From contig NZ_CP080095.1 in the NCBI RefSeq assembly GCF_019428685.1, forward strand, positions 4,278,001 through 4,342,000: a stretch of 64,000 bases of DNA, written 5' to 3'. The notes beneath the pieces were generated by a model, which saw nothing but the letters and a program-made list of their open reading frames with translations, ran no database searches and had not been told where the DNA came from. Origin of the DNA: Paraburkholderia edwinii (GTDB lineage Bacteria > Pseudomonadota > Gammaproteobacteria > Burkholderiales > Burkholderiaceae). This document shows positions 61,379 to 64,000 of this stretch, in pieces (positions within the stretch are counted from its first letter, which is position 1; every line of letters starts with the position of its first letter). The position numbers and the translations under genes are program-made.

Positions 61379-62269
61379 TCAAGCGGCCAGCAACTGATCG
61401 ACAAACGCCGCGAGCGCGGGCCGCAGTGCGCTGCGCTCGGTCGCCGACATGCAGATATAAAACTGCCGGCGCGCCCAGTCATCGAGCAGGCGAATCGCCT
61501 TTAAGCCATAGCGCGACAGGTACGTGGCGGCAATCAGCTCCGGCATGATGCCGATGCCGATCTGCTCGCGAATCAGCCGGCAACGCGCTTCATAGTTCGA
61601 CACTTCGATGCGCACGTTGAGCGGCCGTGACAGGCTCGCTTCGGCAAGCGACAGAAACGCCTCGTACGAGTGGCGCGGAAAGTAGCCGACGAACGGATAG
61701 TCTTTCGCCGCCTCGAGCATCGTCTCATCGAGACTCGCAAGCGGATGATCGAGCGGCACGACGAGCACGACATGATCCTGCCGGTACGGCAGCGAGTGAA
61801 CGCCGGGCGCCGGTGTCAGTGCGTGATAGATGCCGAGGTCCGCTTCGGCGTCGGTCACGAGCCGCGGAATGTCGTAGCTGTACCGCTCCTGCAAATCGAT
61901 CTGCGCGCCCGGTTCGCTCGCGAAATAGCGGCTCAGCACCTGCGGCAGGTATTGAATGATCGACGAGCGGTTCGCGGCCAGACGAATCTTCGGCATGCCG
62001 CCCGCACCGAACTCCGCGACGCTGTTCTGCGCGAGCTCGACGCTGCGCAGAATCGCCTTCGCGCGGTGATAAAGCGCGGCGCCCGCGGGTGTCGGCTCGA
62101 CACCGCGCGCATGACGCACGAGCAGCACGGCGCCCAAACGCCGCTCGAGTTCCGCGATGCGTTTGCTCGCTGCCGAGGTCGCCAGATTCTCGCGCTCGGC
62201 CGCTTTCGACAGGCTCTTCGACTCGATCGCCGAGACCAGCATCTGCAAGCCCAACAAATCCATTTTCAT
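61379..62269 (-). CDS. LysR-family regulator
   Basis: 296 residues with LLGLQMLVSAIESKSLSKAA and LATSAASKRIAELERRLGAV as helix-turn-helix and an effector domain (IRLAANRSSIIQYLPQVLSR; EQIGIGIMPELIAATYLSRY). Downstream of, and on the same strand as, the LigI-like amidohydrolase gene, so probably its regulator. Confidence 0.9.
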   Translation of the reverse strand: MKMDLLGLQMLVSAIESKSLSKAAERENLATSAASKRIAELERRLGAVLLVRHARGVEPTPAGAALYHRAKAILRSVELAQNSVAEFGAGGMPKIRLAANRSSIIQYLPQVLSRYFASEPGAQIDLQERYSYDIPRLVTDAEADLGIYHALTPAPGVHSLPYRQDHVVLVVPLDHPLASLDETMLEAAKDYPFVGYFPRHSYEAFLSLAEASLSRPLNVRIEVSNYEARCRLIREQIGIGIMPELIAATYLSRYGLKAIRLLDDWARRQFYICMSATERSALRPALAAFVDQLLAA

Positions 62270-62398
62270 GTGACGCGCTACCGGTCGTGAGGACAGGCGG
62301 CAGCGCTCCGCAGGCGCCGCCGCTTTCGCGATGATACGCGCCGCACCTCGGTCAGCCCTTCAGTGACCCACGCGGTGATCACCGCGGCCATCGCGTTT

Positions 62399-63292
62399 TC
62401 AACCGGCAAAGCCGTACAAGCGCGCCGGGTTATCGACAAGAATCGCGCGCCGCAATGCATGGTCGGGCACCGCGCGCGCGAAACGCTCGAGCAGCACTCC
62501 ATCGTCGGGCATCTGCGCCGCGTCGAAGTAGTTGACGTGCGGCCAGTCGCTGCCCCATACGACCTGCTGCGGGTTCGCCGCGAGAATCGCATCGAAGAAC
62601 GGCGCGACGTCGTCATAGGGCGCGCCTTGCGCGCTGACGCGATCGGCGCCCGAAATCTTCGTCCACGCGACGCCGTCCGCGAGCATCGCGATCAGACGCT
62701 GAAAACCCACGTCGGCGGTGCCGTTCGCGATGCTCATGCGGCCCATATGGTCGATCACGAGACCGATCGACAGCGCGCGCAGCAGCGGCTCGAGTTCAGG
62801 CAGATCGGGCGCGTGAACCCAGATCTGCGCATGCCAGCCGCGCGCGGCGAGCTTCGGCGCCAGCGCGCGCAATGCGTCGAGCCCCGCGCCATTGCGATAG
62901 ACCGCCTGCCCGTCGCGGCGAAACAGATTGAAGCGCGCGGCGCGCACGCCATGCGCAGACAGGCGGTCGAGTTCGGCTTCCGGCGTATCCGCGCCGAGCA
63001 CCGCGACGCCGCGCAAACGCGACGGATAACGCTGCAACGCATCGACGAGCGACGTGTTCTCCATCCCGTAGACGCTGGCCGTCACGAGCACGCCGCGTTC
63101 GAAGCCGAGGCGATCGAGATGCGCGATAAAGCGGTCCGCGGGGTTTTCCGGTGGCGTGTAGCTGCGCTCATCGGCAAGCGGAAAGCGTGCGTAAGGGCCG
63201 AATACGTGTGCGTGGCAATCGCAGGCATGCGGCGGCATCGGAATCGGGGGAGCGGCAGGCGTCGGTAAGGGACCGAGGCAAGGTTTCGTCAT
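62399..63292 (-). CDS. Amidohydrolase 2-family protein, PDC-hydrolase (LigI)-like
   Basis: 297 residues from the ATG at 63292. The TIM-barrel metal-site motifs are DCHAHVFGPYARFPL at the start and VVWGSDWPHVNYFD with the catalytic Asp near the end; WVHAPDLPELEP and SIGLVIDHMGR lie between, as in 2-pyrone-4,6-dicarboxylate hydrolase and related lactonases. It probably opens a lactone of an aromatic breakdown route. Divergent from a 2-hydroxyacid dehydrogenase gene. The longer frame to 63544 has no family match. Confidence 0.85.
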   Translation of the reverse strand: MTKPCLGPLPTPAAPPIPMPPHACDCHAHVFGPYARFPLADERSYTPPENPADRFIAHLDRLGFERGVLVTASVYGMENTSLVDALQRYPSRLRGVAVLGADTPEAELDRLSAHGVRAARFNLFRRDGQAVYRNGAGLDALRALAPKLAARGWHAQIWVHAPDLPELEPLLRALSIGLVIDHMGRMSIANGTADVGFQRLIAMLADGVAWTKISGADRVSAQGAPYDDVAPFFDAILAANPQQVVWGSDWPHVNYFDAAQMPDDGVLLERFARAVPDHALRRAILVDNPARLYGFAG

Positions 63293-63571
63293 GGCGATCG
63301 TGTTCGTTGTGGGGGCGGCGCCGTTCCAGAACCGTGTCTCCCCGGCGACGGCGCATGACGCCATGGTACGGCGGCGCAGCACGGCGAGCGTTATCCAGAT
63401 GGAAACGGTGCGTTCACCAAAAGGATCAACACGTGCGCTGGAGGCGGCCAGAATAAAGACATCGCGCTTGCGCTTTTCCCGAACGAGATAGCCGCACGCG
63501 CCGAGCGTGAGAACAATAACGACCGAGGCAGCGGTCGAACCCATTCGAACAATACGGAGACAAAGCGCCCC

Positions 63572-64000
63572 TTGGACATCCTGCTTTCACGCCAGGCCGC
63601 CGCGCATTTCAGCGACGCCATTGCACAGACGCTGCGCGCGGTGCCGCACCGGATCGTCACGCCCGACGACGTTTTGGACGCCGGTGCTGTGCGCGCAGGC
63701 GCCGCGCTCGATGTTGCGTCAGCCGCGCAGATCCGCCCGGTTGCGCCGATCGCCGCACTGATCAGCCGCGATGTGACAGGCCGCTCGACAAAGGCTGTGA
63801 TAACCGCAGAAACGCAGCACTTCTACGACGCGTTACTCGCCTCCAGGCATCTGCGCTGGATACACACACTCGGCGGGTATCGACCGGCCCATCTTTCCCG
63901 CATTGCTGCGACGCGGCGTCAGAATCACCACGTCTGCTGGCGCAAACGCGCGCCCGGTCGCACACTCGGCGCTTGCCGGCCTGCTGTCGCTCGCGCGGCG
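63572..64000 (+). pseudogene. D-2-hydroxyacid dehydrogenase, frameshifted and cut by the window edge
   Basis: From a TTG at 63572 (GGAGA upstream) the frame reads LISRDVTGRSTKAVI and FYDALLASRHLRWIHT, the N-terminus of a D-isomer 2-hydroxyacid dehydrogenase. From about 63869 similarity moves to another frame: AGIDRPIFPALLRRGVRITT and SAGANARPVAHSALAGLL. So one extra or two missing bases interrupt the gene, unless this is an assembly error. The NAD-binding domain is beyond the edge. Confidence 0.7.

Noticed and set aside
1..64000. CRISPR arrays, tRNA or rRNA genes, transposases, phage integration sites
   Set aside because: Looked for on both strands; no direct-repeat/spacer pattern, cloverleaf, rRNA core or transposase frame was recognised.

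Overview
The window is high-GC DNA, mostly from a betaproteobacterium of the Burkholderiaceae. Paraburkholderia or Caballeronia type is an inference from the gene set: a DUF3563 micro-protein, an OmpC-type trimeric porin, many LysR/AraC/IclR regulators, and AAHS- and ACS-type MFS carriers next to aromatic catabolism genes. It reads like a metabolically versatile secondary-replicon or accessory-chromosome region. I see no rRNA, tRNA, CRISPR array, transposase or replication origin.

Layout. 1-11.1 kb: mixed small genes (NhaR-like LysR, CBS protein, Tim44-like protein, AraC regulator, a Ser-rich protein next to an EF-hand protein, a nitroreductase with a triplicated N-terminus, a lipoprotein, a racemase homologue, a fossil sensor-kinase domain, an RhlE-type helicase). 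11.3-18.2 kb: an ATC-hydrolase family gene, then an AraC-controlled operon of BKACE (DUF849), MFS carrier, SDR and tannase/feruloyl-esterase-like lipoprotein. 18.3-25.8 kb: aldo/keto reductase, two exported proteins, pqiA-pqiB, and a divergent LysR/old-yellow-enzyme pair.

25.8-42.9 kb is the centrepiece: a coherent aromatic or heteroaromatic catabolic island. It holds UbiX, porin, gentisate-1,2-dioxygenase-type cupin, an IclR regulator, CoxG, an FAH-family hydrolase, an FAD monooxygenase, CoxS and CoxM, dienelactone hydrolase, a class II aldolase/decarboxylase, an AAHS carrier, CoxL, a crotonase homologue and a UbiD decarboxylase. Nearly every promoter region in the island carries a 15-bp palindrome of the form ATTCGCAATGCGAAT. 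At five promoters it has a second copy exactly 19 bp away, and a looser pair precedes iclR itself. This suggests one IclR-controlled regulon. The gene combination (molybdenum hydroxylase, prenyl-FMN decarboxylase, flavin hydroxylase, gentisate-type ring cleavage, no CoA ligase) does not match a pathway I can name.

43-50 kb: DUF2278 protein, then MFS / alpha-beta hydrolase / arylmalonate-decarboxylase-like / LysR, with an 11-bp phased repeat array between MFS and hydrolase, and a decayed PiT phosphate transporter. 50-57 kb: GST, a second NhaR-like LysR, a two-gene ATP-grasp ligase plus EamA exporter operon (possible small natural-product unit), DUF3563, a DUF805-like membrane protein, a hydrolase and a methyltransferase. 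57.4-64 kb: a second molybdenum hydroxylase (IorAB type), two small proteins, LysR, a LigI-like amidohydrolase, and a frameshifted D-2-hydroxyacid dehydrogenase cut by the window edge.
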